DNA of 64,000 bases from Kallotenue papyrolyticum (GTDB lineage Bacteria; Chloroflexota; Chloroflexia; Chloroflexales; Kallotenuaceae), in the NCBI RefSeq assembly GCF_000526415.1, contig NZ_JAGA01000003.1, positions 1 through 64,000 of the forward strand, read 5' to 3'. A model generated the notes under the pieces. That model saw only the letters and a list, made by a program, of their open reading frames with translations. It was not told where the DNA came from and searched no databases. Made by a program: the position numbers and the translations under genes. Positions 8,438 through 17,606 of the stretch are shown here, in pieces. Numbering within the stretch: position 1 is the stretch's first letter; the number at the start of each line of letters is the position of its first letter.

Positions 8438-9178
8438 TCAACGCCACACCAGGTGCTGGCGGCGCCCGGAGTGGAGACCGGCAGCCAGCAGATGGACGCC
8501 CCACAACACCAGCAGCAGGCTGATCAGGGTGGCGAGGCTGATCAGCCAACCACGCTCGTCGAGCACACCCTGCTGCGCCAGCAGGCCGGCCACCCACAGT
8601 GGCCCGCCCAAAATCCCCAGAAACAAGAGCGAACCGACGATCGCCGCGAGCAGCAGAGGCACCAATGCCATCTGTAGGCCATAGTGCCGCGTGCTGATCA
8701 TGGCATACAGCACAAAAAGACTCACACCGGCCAGCAGCATGGCTTGCGTCAGCGTCGGCGGCACGATCGCCGCTGCGGCCAGGTGCGAGAGGCCAATCAA
8801 CCCCTGGTTGCCGCGTTCCAGCCCAGCATCGACCACGGCGAAGTATAGCACAGCGACGGCATAGCCGGTCCACAGCACGGCGTAGTGGCGTGGCCACCAC
8901 CGATGGCGCAGGCCGTAGTAGAACAACAACGCCGGCAAGACCAGCAACACACCGCCGTAGATCAGCACCGGCCAGGCGATCGCCACACCATCGGCCAGTA
9001 CCAGACCAGCGCCATCGGCCGGCGCGAGCTGGTAGGCTCGTTCCCAGAGCGGCATCAGCAACATTGCCAGGTGGCCGCCGATCAACGTCAGCAGATAGCA
9101 CACCGAGCGCTCGCGCCAGAACAGGTAGCCGGCCACACCATAGACGGCCAGCGTCAGCAGCAGCAGCAGCGGCGACAT
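8438..9178 (-). CDS. Polytopic membrane protein of unknown function
   Basis: A 246-residue protein with about seven to eight hydrophobic segments, for example LLLLLTLAVYGVAGYLF at the N-terminus and LISLATLISLLLVLW near the C-terminus. The start at 9178 is chosen because GGGAGTGG precedes it and the first membrane segment follows at once; the longer frame to 9244 would overlap the end of the upstream gene. It contains no recognisable motif of a transporter or enzyme. It lies between a DUF1444 gene and an XPB-like gene on the same strand, so it is probably co-transcribed. I do not recognise its family. Confidence 0.7.
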   Translation of the reverse strand: MSPLLLLLTLAVYGVAGYLFWRERSVCYLLTLIGGHLAMLLMPLWERAYQLAPADGAGLVLADGVAIAWPVLIYGGVLLVLPALLFYYGLRHRWWPRHYAVLWTGYAVAVLYFAVVDAGLERGNQGLIGLSHLAAAAIVPPTLTQAMLLAGVSLFVLYAMISTRHYGLQMALVPLLLAAIVGSLLFLGILGGPLWVAGLLAQQGVLDERGWLISLATLISLLLVLWGVHLLAAGLHSGRRQHLVWR

Positions 9179-9240
9179 AACCACTCCCAATTGTGCGTTC
9201 CACATCCACGGCGACCGGCAGCCCTGGCGGGGCAGGCAAC

Positions 9241-10059
9241 TCACTCGGCTGCCGGCGGATCGTACAGCTCTAGGCGACCGGCACGGTAGGTCAGCAGCTC
9301 ATCCGAGAGCGGATACTGCTGCGCACGCTGGTCGCGCGCGATCTGCGCGCGGATGCGCTCGACGATCTCCGGATCGGCATCCGAAAAGGCGATCAGAAAA
9401 TCGCGGTTGGGCACGCCCAGCACGAGCCGGCCGGGAATGCTCGCGGCAAATTCGCTGAACAACTCGGGAAGGATGACGCGCGTGGCATCGTAGCCATCGC
9501 CGCTGTTGAAGATCAACAGGGATTGCGCGCCACTGCCCAAGCGCCCCGGCTGCGGGCGCCAGGGCCGCCGCCGCAGGTTGGCCAGCGCCCGCCGGTGCAG
9601 CAGCGCTTCGTCAACGCGCCATGTGCGCAGGTGATCTTCGTTGATATAGGCGACGCTGCGGCCTTCGTCGATCACGTAAGCCAGCATGAGCTGACCCACC
9701 AGCGGGCGGTAGGCCAGCAGCGGCAAGCGGCGCTCGCGCACGGCCTGCAGCAGCGCCAGCGGCTTGAGCATGGGCATGACCCGCTCCAGCAGCGTCTCCG
9801 GATCGTCTTCGGAGCGGTCGGGCGGCAGCTCAAGCACCGCCGCCCGCAACGCATCCCAGATTGCCGGCAACTGCTCGGGCGCGTGCCGGTAGAGCGCGTA
9901 GAAGTTGTGCAGCTCGGCGGCCACATCCCGCCCACTGACGCGCAGCTCCAGGGTCAGCTCGCCCAGGTCGACGATCTCGACCTCGCCCTGGGTGGCCAGC
10001 AGGTGGGCGGCCGCCTGGGTGAATTCATAGGGCGACAGAATGATCGCGTCCTGGCTCAT
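9241..10059 (-). CDS. DUF1444 (YtpQ-like) family protein
   Basis: A 272-residue soluble protein with the general layout of DUF1444: an N-terminal substrate-like region, then LAYVIDEGRSVAYINEDHLRTW, and a C-terminal half with GDGYDATRVILPELF and VLGVPNRDFLIAFSD. The biochemical role of this family is not established. Its ATG overlaps the stop codon of purL (ATGA at 10056-10059), which implies translational coupling to the purine gene. The longer frame to 10107 lies within purL and is not needed. The family assignment is fairly good; nothing firm can be said of function. Confidence 0.7.
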   Translation of the reverse strand: MSQDAIILSPYEFTQAAAHLLATQGEVEIVDLGELTLELRVSGRDVAAELHNFYALYRHAPEQLPAIWDALRAAVLELPPDRSEDDPETLLERVMPMLKPLALLQAVRERRLPLLAYRPLVGQLMLAYVIDEGRSVAYINEDHLRTWRVDEALLHRRALANLRRRPWRPQPGRLGSGAQSLLIFNSGDGYDATRVILPELFSEFAASIPGRLVLGVPNRDFLIAFSDADPEIVERIRAQIARDQRAQQYPLSDELLTYRAGRLELYDPPAAE

Positions 10060-13022
10060 GGCGCTATGGTACTCGATGCGCGCAACTGAGCCATGCTGCC
10101 GCGCCACGAGCGGCGCAGATCATCGAGCGACTCGCGCAGCACCTCCACGCCGGCGAGGCCATCCACGCGCAGAATCGGCTCGTTGGTGACGAAGCCGATC
10201 AGGCTGGCCTCGACCGCCTCCATCAACGCGCCGAACGCGGCGCTGTCCTCCGGGCGCACCTCGACCAGAAAGCGCGACGGTGTTTCGCTGAAGAGCAGCA
10301 GCGCATCGTTGTCGCAGTCCTCGTCGCGGACGATCATTGCCAGATCGAGGTCCAGGCCCAAGCCGCCGGCGATCATCATCTCGGCTGCCGCCACCGCCAG
10401 ACCGCCCTCGCTCAGGTCGTGGCAGGCCTGCACCAGGCCGGCGCGTATGGCGGCGTGCAATGCGCGGAAGGTGCGCCGCGCCTGCGCCAGATCGACCCGT
10501 GGCACACGCTGACCCAAGCGCTCCTGGAGCAACAGGTAGTGCGAGCCGCCCAACTCGTTGCGCGTGCGTCCCAGCAAGTAGATCAGGTTGCCGTCGCGCT
10601 TGAGCGCCGGCGTCACCACGCGCGTGACATCGGGGATCACGCCCAGCGCCGAGATCAGCAGCGTGGGCGGGATCGGCACGCGGCGACCATCGGCATCGCG
10701 GTACTCGTTGTTGAGCGAATCCTTGCCGGAGATAAAGGGAATGCTCCAGAACTGGGCCACATCGCGGCAGGCCACGGCGGCGCGCACCAGGCCGGCCAGC
10801 CGGTCGGGCTCGCGCGGATCGCCCCAGCAGAAGTTGTCCAGCAGGGCCGTGGCGTAGGGATCGGCGCCCACGGCCACCACGTTGCGGATCGCTTCGTCGC
10901 AGGCCGCCAGCGCCATCCAGTAGGGATCGATCAACCCATAGCGCGGATTGATGCCGCAGCCAATCGCGAGCGCTTCGGGACGATCGTGGCGCAGGTGGAT
11001 CACCGCGGCGTCGGTCGGCGCGTCGCCGTTGACGCCGCCCAAGGGGCCCTGGACGGTGCGTCCCTGCACCAGGTGATCGTAACTGCGGACGATCGGTTCT
11101 TTGGTGGCGATGTTGGGATGGCTGAGCAGGCGGTGCAGCGCCAGGCGCAGGCCCAGCGGCGTATCATCGATGTGCAGCGGCGGCTCGTCGATGGTGGGCG
11201 GCGTCCAGACGGCGCGCATCAGGCGCTGCGGACGGCCCTCGTGGAGCATGGCCATCTCCAGATCGACCAGGGTCTGGCCCTGGTAGGTGACCGTGAGGCG
11301 GCGATCAGCGGTGAAGTGGCCGATCACCGTGGCTTCAACCTCCTCTTCGCGGCAGAGCTGGAGAAAGGCCTCCAGGGTGGCCGGCGGCACGGCCAGCACC
11401 ATGCGCTCCTGCGCTTCGCTGAGCCAGACCTCCCAGGGTTGCAGGCCGGGATACTTGAGCGGCACGTTGGCCAGCTCGACACGTACGCCGGTGCGCTCGC
11501 CCATCTCGCCGACTGCCGACGAAAGCCCGCCCGCGCCGCAATCGGTAATCGCGCGGTAGAGGCCACGGTCGCGCGCCTGCAGCACCACGTCGATCACGCG
11601 CTTTTCGGTGATCGGGTCGCCGATCTGCACCGCCGTGCCGACCACTTCGGCCGTGGCGTGGGTCAGCTCTTCGCTGGAGAAGGTCGCGCCGTGAATACCG
11701 TCGCGCCCCGTACGCCCGCCGATGACCACCACCGCGTCGCCGGGCTGTGCGCCGGTGCGGTGCTGATCCAGCCCCGACAGACCGACCGTGCCGCAAAAGA
11801 CCAGCGGATTGCAGGTGTAGCCCGCGTCGTAGATCACCGCGCCGGCCACGGTCGGGATACCCAGTTTGTTGCCGTAGTCGCGAATGCCGGCAACGACGCC
11901 TTCGGCGACGCGCCGCGGATGCAGCACGCCCGGTGGCAGCGCGGCCGCTGGCAGATCCTGCGGCCCGAAGCACAGCACGTCCAGGTTGGCGATCGGCTGC
12001 GCGGAGACGCCCAGAATGTCGCGCACCACGCCACCAACACCGGTGTTAGCCCCACCGAAGGGTTCCAGCGCCGAGGGATGGTTGTGGGTCTCGACCTTGA
12101 ACGAGACCAGCTGATCACCGACGCGGATGATGCCGGCGTTATCCACAAAGGCCGAGACCAGCCAGGGCGGGTTGATGCGGCGCGTCTCGGCGATCAGCAA
12201 GGTCTTGAGCAGGCCGTCGATCTCAGCGGGGATGTGCGGCTGCTCATCCGCGTCGTGCGGCCCGTTCTGTTCGCTGTAGAGGATTCGCGCTTTAAAGGTC
12301 TTGTGCGAACAGTGCTCCGACCAGGTCTGCGCCAGCGTTTCCAGCTCGCCATCGGTGGGATCGCGTCCCAAGCCGCGGAAGTAGGCCTGAATCGCGCGCA
12401 TCTCGTCCAGATCGAGCGCCAGCACCCCCTCGCGGCTGATGCGCAGTAGCTCGGCGTCGTCGGCGTCGCGCAGCGGCACGCTGGCGATACGCGCCGCTTG
12501 CGGGGGCGGTGGAGCGATCAGCTTGCGGTAGAAGGCGATGCTGGCATCGATCGCCTCCGGCAGCGTGATCAGCACCGCTTCGACCAGATCGTTGGCCAGC
12601 AGGGTCGTCGCCAACTGCTCAACCGCGTCGGCGCTCAGCTCACCGCGCAGGTAGACACGCCGCAGGGTGCGCACGTTCTCCAGGCCGGCAATGCCGGCGC
12701 GCGCAGCACCCAGGCGCAGACTCTCGCCCTCGTTGTCGGTAACGCCGGGACGGTAGGCGATATCGATAGCCCACACCGCGTCCGGATCGGTTGGTTGCAA
12801 CGCATCGAGCTCAAAGACCAGCGGCGTAGTCAACAGTGGATCGGCTAATAGCTCATCGGCGACACGGCGCGCGGCGGCGCCGTCCAGCGCGCCGGCCAGC
12901 AGGTAGCGCCGCTCGGTGTACGCAGCGTGGAGCTGCAGACCCAGCGTACTATGAGCAGCGCTGATCAGGTGACGATCGTCCTCCGGCTGCCGGGGACGTA
13001 CCGCGACGAGATAGATCGGCAT
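10056..13022 (-). CDS. purL: Phosphoribosylformylglycinamidine synthase with N-terminal double PurS-like region (no glutaminase domain)
   Basis: This ATP-dependent enzyme converts FGAR to FGAM in de novo purine synthesis. At 988 residues it is intermediate: small PurL proteins have about 740 and large ones about 1300. The first 160 residues form two PurS-like halves (MPIYLVAVRP..., then YRPGVTDNEGESLRLG...), which replace the separate PurS subunit. The catalytic part follows with TWSEHCSHKTFKARI, VETHNHPSALEPFGGANTG and GISGKDSLNNEYR-like elements. No PurQ/glutaminase domain follows, so ammonia must come from a PurQ encoded elsewhere. The start at 13022 is chosen over 13232 because the PurS fold begins there and GAAGG lies upstream; the longer N-terminus is Arg-rich and unlike the family. 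Confidence 0.93.
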   Translation of the reverse strand: MPIYLVAVRPRQPEDDRHLISAAHSTLGLQLHAAYTERRYLLAGALDGAAARRVADELLADPLLTTPLVFELDALQPTDPDAVWAIDIAYRPGVTDNEGESLRLGAARAGIAGLENVRTLRRVYLRGELSADAVEQLATTLLANDLVEAVLITLPEAIDASIAFYRKLIAPPPPQAARIASVPLRDADDAELLRISREGVLALDLDEMRAIQAYFRGLGRDPTDGELETLAQTWSEHCSHKTFKARILYSEQNGPHDADEQPHIPAEIDGLLKTLLIAETRRINPPWLVSAFVDNAGIIRVGDQLVSFKVETHNHPSALEPFGGANTGVGGVVRDILGVSAQPIANLDVLCFGPQDLPAAALPPGVLHPRRVAEGVVAGIRDYGNKLGIPTVAGAVIYDAGYTCNPLVFCGTVGLSGLDQHRTGAQPGDAVVVIGGRTGRDGIHGATFSSEELTHATAEVVGTAVQIGDPITEKRVIDVVLQARDRGLYRAITDCGAGGLSSAVGEMGERTGVRVELANVPLKYPGLQPWEVWLSEAQERMVLAVPPATLEAFLQLCREEEVEATVIGHFTADRRLTVTYQGQTLVDLEMAMLHEGRPQRLMRAVWTPPTIDEPPLHIDDTPLGLRLALHRLLSHPNIATKEPIVRSYDHLVQGRTVQGPLGGVNGDAPTDAAVIHLRHDRPEALAIGCGINPRYGLIDPYWMALAACDEAIRNVVAVGADPYATALLDNFCWGDPREPDRLAGLVRAAVACRDVAQFWSIPFISGKDSLNNEYRDADGRRVPIPPTLLISALGVIPDVTRVVTPALKRDGNLIYLLGRTRNELGGSHYLLLQERLGQRVPRVDLAQARRTFRALHAAIRAGLVQACHDLSEGGLAVAAAEMMIAGGLGLDLDLAMIVRDEDCDNDALLLFSETPSRFLVEVRPEDSAAFGALMEAVEASLIGFVTNEPILRVDGLAGVEVLRESLDDLRRSWRGSMAQLRASSTIAP

Positions 13023-13062
13023 GGGTTGGACCTTCAATCCAGGCTTGGCGCTTAGCGATCCC

Positions 13063-13094
13063 GGCGGTGGCCGGAGCATGCTCCGGCCACCGCC
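13063..13094. repeat. Perfect 32-bp palindrome in the purL leader
   Basis: The 16-base arm GGCGGTGGCCGGAGCA is followed directly by its reverse complement. It lies 40 bases upstream of the purL start, inside the predicted leader RNA. There is no T-tract, so it is not a classical terminator. Its GGAGCATGCTCC centre resembles the hairpins at 46.8-47.1 kb. Confidence 0.85.
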
Positions 13095-13249
13095 GATCGG
13101 CTTGTGCCGGCGTCTGCACGTTGGCCGTCGGGCGTCGTGCACCGCGCACGGAGCACAGACGCGCGCCATGCGCAACCGACGTGACCGCGCGGTGCGTGGC
13201 GCGCACGTATGGCGTGCGCCCCATGACAGCACGCGCCCAACACCCCGCG

Positions 13250-13278
13250 ATTGTACGCCAGCGCTGACCGGCTGTCAA
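13250..13278 (-). promoter_or_regulatory. Promoter of purL, overlapping the chrA stop codon
   Basis: On the minus strand TTGACA (13273-13278) and TACAAT (13250-13255) are 17 bases apart, nearly consensus. The -35 box contains the chrA stop codon. Transcription would begin near 13243, giving a leader of about 220 bases that carries the 32-bp palindrome and other GC-rich inverted segments. Confidence 0.75.
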
Positions 13279-14486
13279 AACAGGCGCGTCTGGCCGGAGA
13301 GCGCCCAAGCCAGCAACCCAACCAGGCCCCCCAGCGCCACCAGCCAGGCGGAGCTGATCTTCCAACGCACCAGCAGCACGCCGGCGATCAGCGCCAGCGC
13401 CACGGTCAGACCATCCACGAGTGCGGCGCGGCCCAGCTCCAGCAGCACCGCCGCCATCAGACCCAGCGATACGACGTTGATGCCATCCAGCAGCGCGCCG
13501 GCGACCGGCGACCGGCGCAGCCGCGGAATCAGCGGGTTGAGCGCCGCCACAAAGATGAAGGCCGGCAGAAAGATGCCGACCGTCGCCACCAACGCGCCGC
13601 TCCAGCCGGCCACCAAGTAGCCCACAAAGGTGGCGGTGGTAAACACCGGGCCGGGCGTGAACTGCCCGACAGCGATCGCGTCCAGCAGTTGCTGATCGGT
13701 CAGCCAGCCCAGGCGCAACACCAGGTCGTTGCGCAGAAAGGCCAGCAGCACATAGCCGCTGCCGTAGAGCACCGCCCCAACCTTGAGAAAGACCAGAAAC
13801 AGGCGCAGCAGGCTAACCGGCACCTCCGGCGCGGCCACGGCGCTCACGCCCGTGAGCGGCAGCGCGACCAACGACCAGAGCTGCGCGCGACGGCGCCACA
13901 GGGTGCGTGCTGCCAGCACCAGCAGGCCGCCGCCGAACAGGATCAGCAACTCGTGCAGACCCAACAGATAGAGCGCCATGGCCGCCCCGCCCACGGCGGC
14001 GTAGGCGGCGCCCTTGATCGCCACGCGCGCCAGCCCCCACAACGCCTGCGCCACGATCGCGATGATCACCGGCTTGACACCGTACAACAACCACGCAGCG
14101 GTTGGCGTCGTACCGTAGCGCGTGTAGGCCCAGGCAAAGGCCAGCACAATCAGCGCCGCCGGCAGGATAAAACCGAGCCCTGCCAGCACCAGGCCGCGCC
14201 GTCCGGCGCGCAGCTGGCCGACGTGCATCACCATTTCGGTCGAGTTGGGACCGGGGATCAGGTTGGTCGCGCCCAGCAGGTCCAGAAAATGCTCATCGCT
14301 CAACCAGCGGCGGCGCAGCACCACCTCATCGCGCAGCATGGCGATATGCGCTGCCGGCCCACCAAAGGCCGTAAAGCCCAGCCGCAAGGCCAGCAACGTC
14401 ACCTCGCGCAATCGCTCGTCCTGCGTCTGCGCCGCCTGCCCGCCCACCGCTGCTGCCTGGTGCGCGGATTGGTCAGAACCACTCAT
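13275..14486 (-). CDS. chrA: Chromate transporter, two-domain CHR family
   Basis: A 403-residue membrane protein with two homologous CHR halves. The first has FTAFGGPAAHIAMLRDEVV and NLIPGPNSTEM; the second has FLKVGAVLYGSGYVLLAF and VGQFTPGPVFTTATFVGY. ChrA proteins export chromate or import sulfate-like anions at the cytoplasmic membrane; the direction cannot be read here. Its ATG overlaps the stop codon of the sarcosine-oxidase gene (ATGA at 14483-14486), so the two are coupled. No ChrB regulator is adjacent. The paired PGP motifs and the length match the family well. Confidence 0.9.
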   Translation of the reverse strand: MSGSDQSAHQAAAVGGQAAQTQDERLREVTLLALRLGFTAFGGPAAHIAMLRDEVVLRRRWLSDEHFLDLLGATNLIPGPNSTEMVMHVGQLRAGRRGLVLAGLGFILPAALIVLAFAWAYTRYGTTPTAAWLLYGVKPVIIAIVAQALWGLARVAIKGAAYAAVGGAAMALYLLGLHELLILFGGGLLVLAARTLWRRRAQLWSLVALPLTGVSAVAAPEVPVSLLRLFLVFLKVGAVLYGSGYVLLAFLRNDLVLRLGWLTDQQLLDAIAVGQFTPGPVFTTATFVGYLVAGWSGALVATVGIFLPAFIFVAALNPLIPRLRRSPVAGALLDGINVVSLGLMAAVLLELGRAALVDGLTVALALIAGVLLVRWKISSAWLVALGGLVGLLAWALSGQTRLF

Positions 14487-15625
14487 GCCCGGTGCGCCTT
14501 ACCGCGCAGCCGCTCCCAGCGGAAGAGATCGAGCGGCTGTGCCGACGCATCCGTGGTCAGATCGGCCAGCAGCTCGCCCACCACGCTGCAGAACTTGAAG
14601 CCATGACCGGAGCAGGCGGCGGCTACGACCACCTGCGCGTGCGCCGGGTGGCGGTCGATGATGAAGTGCTCGTCGGGCGAGTTGGTGTAGAGACACACGC
14701 CGGCGCGCGCCGGCGGCGTATCTAGGCCGCGGAAGCGCGCCGCCAACAAACGCCGCAGCTCGTCGCCCTCGGCGGGCGCGACCGCGCGCTCGACACTGTC
14801 GGCGGTGGTCCACTGGCCGGTATGGTGGATGCCGGCCTTGACCAACCCATCGATGCGCGGAAAGCCGTAGAGCGTCGGCTGATCACGGCGCTGCCAGATC
14901 CAGATCGGAAAGCGCTCAGGCTCCCAGGCCTCGATCAGCTCGGTGGGCGCGAACCAGAAGACCGGCTGGCGCTCGACGCGCAGGTGCGGCGCCAGCTCGG
15001 CGACCAGCGCGCCGAGCCACGCGCCCGCGGTGATCACCAGGCGCTCGGCTTGGTAGCGCCCGCGCGCGGTGACAACCTCTACACCGGCATCCGTTGCGCG
15101 CCAGCGCTGCACCGGCTCCTCGAAGTGCAGCGCGGCACCATGGCGTTGCGCTGCCGCAAGATGCGCCTGAATGCAAGCCTCCGGTCGCAGAAAACCGGCA
15201 CGCGGCTCCCAGATAGCGATCTCGTCGGGCAGGGGCCGCAGCACCGGATAGCGCCGCCGTAGATCCTCGGCGCTCAGCACCTCGTGCGGCAGGTGATGGC
15301 GCTGCACGCTGGCCTGCACGCCCTGCAGAAAGGCCGTGTCAGGATGGCCGATCATCAAGCCGCCGGTGATCTGCAACAGCGGCGTGTCGGTAGTACGTTC
15401 CAGCGCCTGCCACAGCTCGTAGGCGCGCCGCACCAGCGGCACATAGGCCGGACCCTCGGCATAGGCTTCGCGGATGATGCGCGTCTGGCCGTGCGACGAG
15501 CCGCGATCATGCGCGGGCGTGAACTGTTCCAGGCCCAGCACGCGCCGACCGCGCGCCGCCAGATGGTAGGCCGCCGCGCTGCCCATGCCGCCCAGGCCCA
15601 GCACGATCACATCGTAGGTTGGCAT
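14483..15625 (-). CDS. FAD-dependent monomeric sarcosine oxidase / N-methyltryptophan oxidase family
   Basis: A 380-residue flavoenzyme with the Rossmann start VIVLGLGGMGSAAAYHLA, the GSSHGQTRIIREAY segment and CLYTNSPDEHFIID, whose cysteine is the usual site of covalent FAD attachment in the MSOX family. The C-terminal SGHGFKFCSVVG motif also fits. These enzymes oxidise N-methyl amino acids to amino acid, formaldehyde and H2O2. The exact substrate (sarcosine, N-methyltryptophan, pipecolate) is not predictable. It is the first gene of a pair with chrA, with no obvious shared pathway. No strong ribosome-binding site was picked out; GAAAGG lies about 8 bases before the ATG. Confidence 0.88.
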   Translation of the reverse strand: MPTYDVIVLGLGGMGSAAAYHLAARGRRVLGLEQFTPAHDRGSSHGQTRIIREAYAEGPAYVPLVRRAYELWQALERTTDTPLLQITGGLMIGHPDTAFLQGVQASVQRHHLPHEVLSAEDLRRRYPVLRPLPDEIAIWEPRAGFLRPEACIQAHLAAAQRHGAALHFEEPVQRWRATDAGVEVVTARGRYQAERLVITAGAWLGALVAELAPHLRVERQPVFWFAPTELIEAWEPERFPIWIWQRRDQPTLYGFPRIDGLVKAGIHHTGQWTTADSVERAVAPAEGDELRRLLAARFRGLDTPPARAGVCLYTNSPDEHFIIDRHPAHAQVVVAAACSGHGFKFCSVVGELLADLTTDASAQPLDLFRWERLRGKAHRA

Positions 15626-15793
15626 GCTTGGCTACCTTTCCTGCGCGCCACGCGCGCACGGTTGATGCTCCACACCCATTCTAACGCAGGCGCGCGCCAT
15701 GCAACAACAGTCTAAACTCGCGCGCCACCGCGGGCGTGGTACGATGCTGTGGGGAGGGCGCAGCATGAGACGACAGAGGCGCGTGCAACGACG

Positions 15794-15930
15794 CTCCAAC
15801 ATCTGCTGATCAGCTAGGGCTACCTGGCCATGTTCGTGCCGGTCATGCTCGAACGCCTGGGCCGCCGCTTCCGGACGAGACCGTGTTGTTGCTGGGCGCG
15901 GTACTGGCCCAGCCGGTGCTATCGGCGCCA
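15794..15930 (+). pseudogene. DedA-family N-terminal fragment with nonsense and frameshift lesions
   Basis: Reading from 15794 gives LQHLLIS, a TAG stop, then GYLAMFVPVMLERLG; shifting frame by one deleted base gives PLPDETVLLLGAVLAQ. Together this matches the conserved DedA start (YGYLAMF...LGLPLPGETVLLLG). The TAG replaces a TAC, and a CTG has become CG. Everything after the first transmembrane region is missing, and SLC13 debris follows on the opposite strand. This is a short, clearly decayed remnant; the family call depends on that single motif. Confidence 0.6.
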
Positions 15931-15945
15931 ACTCCCGCGACGCGC

Positions 15946-16567
15946 CTAGCCGCCGGGCAATAACCAGACGCCTGCCAGCAGCGTCAGCATACAGACCAGC
16001 GTCAGCCCAGCGCCGACGCGCACAAAGTCGCGCGCGGTGTAACCGCCCGGGCTCACCACCAGCAGATCGACCGGGTGCGAGAACAGCGTCAGGAACGACG
16101 TCGAGCAGGCCAGCGCCACCACCATCGCCAGATTGCGGGGCGAGGCCAGGCCACCGGGCGCAGCCGCGATCGCGATCGGCCCCATCACCAGGGGTGTGAC
16201 CTGGCCCACCCAGCACCTGGGCCAGCAGCACGGTCGTCAGGTATAGGCCGGCGATCAGGCCCCAGTCGCCGGCGAAGCGCCCCGCCACGGCAGCCAGCTG
16301 ACCGAGCTGATCGGCCAGGCTGAGCAGCAGCATGCCGGCGATGATCAGGATCATACGTCAGTCGATCGCGGCCAGGGCCTCGTCCATGCTCAGGCAAGCG
16401 CTGATCACGAACAGCACCACGCCCAACAGCACCGCGATCGAAGTCGGCAGCCAGTAGCTGACCGACAGCGCCAGCACCAGCAGCGTGATCGCCAGCGCAT
16501 GCGCACGCCGTTGCAGGTGGGGCCGGCGTGGCGCGCCCTGCGGCGGCGTGACAAAGATAAAGCGCAT
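15946..16567 (-). pseudogene. SLC13/DASS-family permease C-terminal remnant, broken by TGA and a G insertion
   Basis: Three minus-strand pieces join into one permease C-terminal half: ALSVSYWLPTSIAVLLGVVLF...ALAAID, then MILIIAGMLLLSLADQLG...YLTTVLLAQVLGG, then QVTPLVMGPIAIAAA...VWLLPGG. Between the first two, a TGA at 16358-16360 stands where the family usually has Trp (IDWR-like). Between the second and third, the G-run at about 16205-16207 has one extra base. The N-terminal half of the transporter is absent. Such permeases move dicarboxylates, sulfate or similar anions with Na+. It is not functional as sequenced. Confidence 0.75.
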
Positions 16568-16606
16568 AGCACCTGCCGTGTCAGCCGGGCATCATGCCGG
16601 CATACC

Positions 16607-16635
16607 TTTACCCCGTGACCGGTGCTTGCTACAAT
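16607..16635 (+). promoter_or_regulatory. Promoter of the C39-like gene
   Basis: TTTACC (16607-16612) and TACAAT (16630-16635) are 17 bases apart. A strong GGGAGGGAGG ribosome-binding site follows, then the GTG start at 16659, so the leader is only about 17 bases long. Confidence 0.55.
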
Positions 16636-16658
16636 GCCCCTATGGGAGGGAGGATACC

Positions 16659-17606
16659 GTGCGACGCTTGACGGTGATCGCACCGGTCATGGCGCTGATC
16701 GGTCTGAGCCTGGCGGCCACGCTGTGGATCCGTCCGGTGCGCGCGCTGGTGAAGAGCATCGTCCGGCCCGAACCGCCCGCGCAGATCACGCCGCTGGCGA
16801 TCACCCTGCCGGCTACGCCCACCGCTGCACCGATCGCCAGCGCCACCCCGCCGGCGACCAGGACGCCACGTCCGCAACCGACGCGCGCCGTCCACCCCGG
16901 CGCGACGCCCATCCCGACCGCCACGCCTGCGCCCACGCCTACGCGCGGGCCGGTCGAGGTCGGTGGCCGACGCTATGACGCCTACATTCCGGCGGCCACC
17001 AAGCCAGGACAGTTCTTTCAGTACTCGTGTGAGTTCGATGCGGCCTGGGTGATCCTGACCACGTATGGCTTTCAGGTCGGCAGCGATGAGCTGATCAATA
17101 GCGTCGCGCACGACCGCAGCATCGAGCCCTACATGACCGAAACCAGCCGGGGCTTTGTGATCCACGGCGGCGACATCACGCGCGCCTTCGCGGGCGACTA
17201 CACCAAGAACTACCTGGCGCGCGGCACCAGCGGCGCCTTCCGCCCGTTGTTCGAACGCTACGGCCTGCGCACCACGCCGGTGCATGATCGCGCTGCGCTG
17301 GAAGCCGCGCTGCGCCGCGGCGAGCTGGTCTGGCTCAAAACCACCGTCGATTTCAAGCCCTGGCGCCCGGCCACCTGGGTCATGCCCGACGGCCGCACCT
17401 TCCAGACGGTGCTGGGCAACGATCACGCGGTGGTGGCGATGGGCTTCAGCGAACGGGGCGTGGTGATCCGTGACGTGCTCGGCCCCACCAGCACCAACCG
17501 GCAGCGACCCTATGAGTACGAGGTGCCCTGGGAGGTCTTCATGGCCGCCTGGGGCGCGCAATCCTACGATGGTCTGGCGGTCGCGCCGCCCGCTCCCGAC
17601 CCATGA
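16659..17606 (+). CDS. Membrane-anchored C39-like cysteine peptidase family protein
   Basis: A 315-residue protein beginning with GTG 8 bases after GGGAGGGAGG. An N-terminal hydrophobic anchor (VIAPVMALIGLSLAATLWI) is followed by a Pro/Thr/Ala-rich linker to about residue 100 and then a C39_2-type papain-like domain: FFQYSCEFDAAWVIL (candidate catalytic Cys), GNDHAVVAMGF (His) and VVIRDVLGP (Asp). It is probably tethered outside the membrane. Members of this group are cysteine peptidases or inactive relatives; the substrate is unknown. The stop codon overlaps the start of the next gene, an MFS permease (ATGA), so the two are translationally coupled. Confidence 0.75.
   Translation: MRRLTVIAPVMALIGLSLAATLWIRPVRALVKSIVRPEPPAQITPLAITLPATPTAAPIASATPPATRTPRPQPTRAVHPGATPIPTATPAPTPTRGPVEVGGRRYDAYIPAATKPGQFFQYSCEFDAAWVILTTYGFQVGSDELINSVAHDRSIEPYMTETSRGFVIHGGDITRAFAGDYTKNYLARGTSGAFRPLFERYGLRTTPVHDRAALEAALRRGELVWLKTTVDFKPWRPATWVMPDGRTFQTVLGNDHAVVAMGFSERGVVIRDVLGPTSTNRQRPYEYEVPWEVFMAAWGAQSYDGLAVAPPAPDP

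Noticed and set aside
10419-12449. 676-residue antisense frame over purL
   Set aside because: Shadow of purL; no start signals, His/Gln/Arg-rich composition.
13023-13232. N-terminal extension of PurL
   Set aside because: Arg-rich, unlike the family, and it would translate the palindrome; the PurS-like start at 13022 fits.
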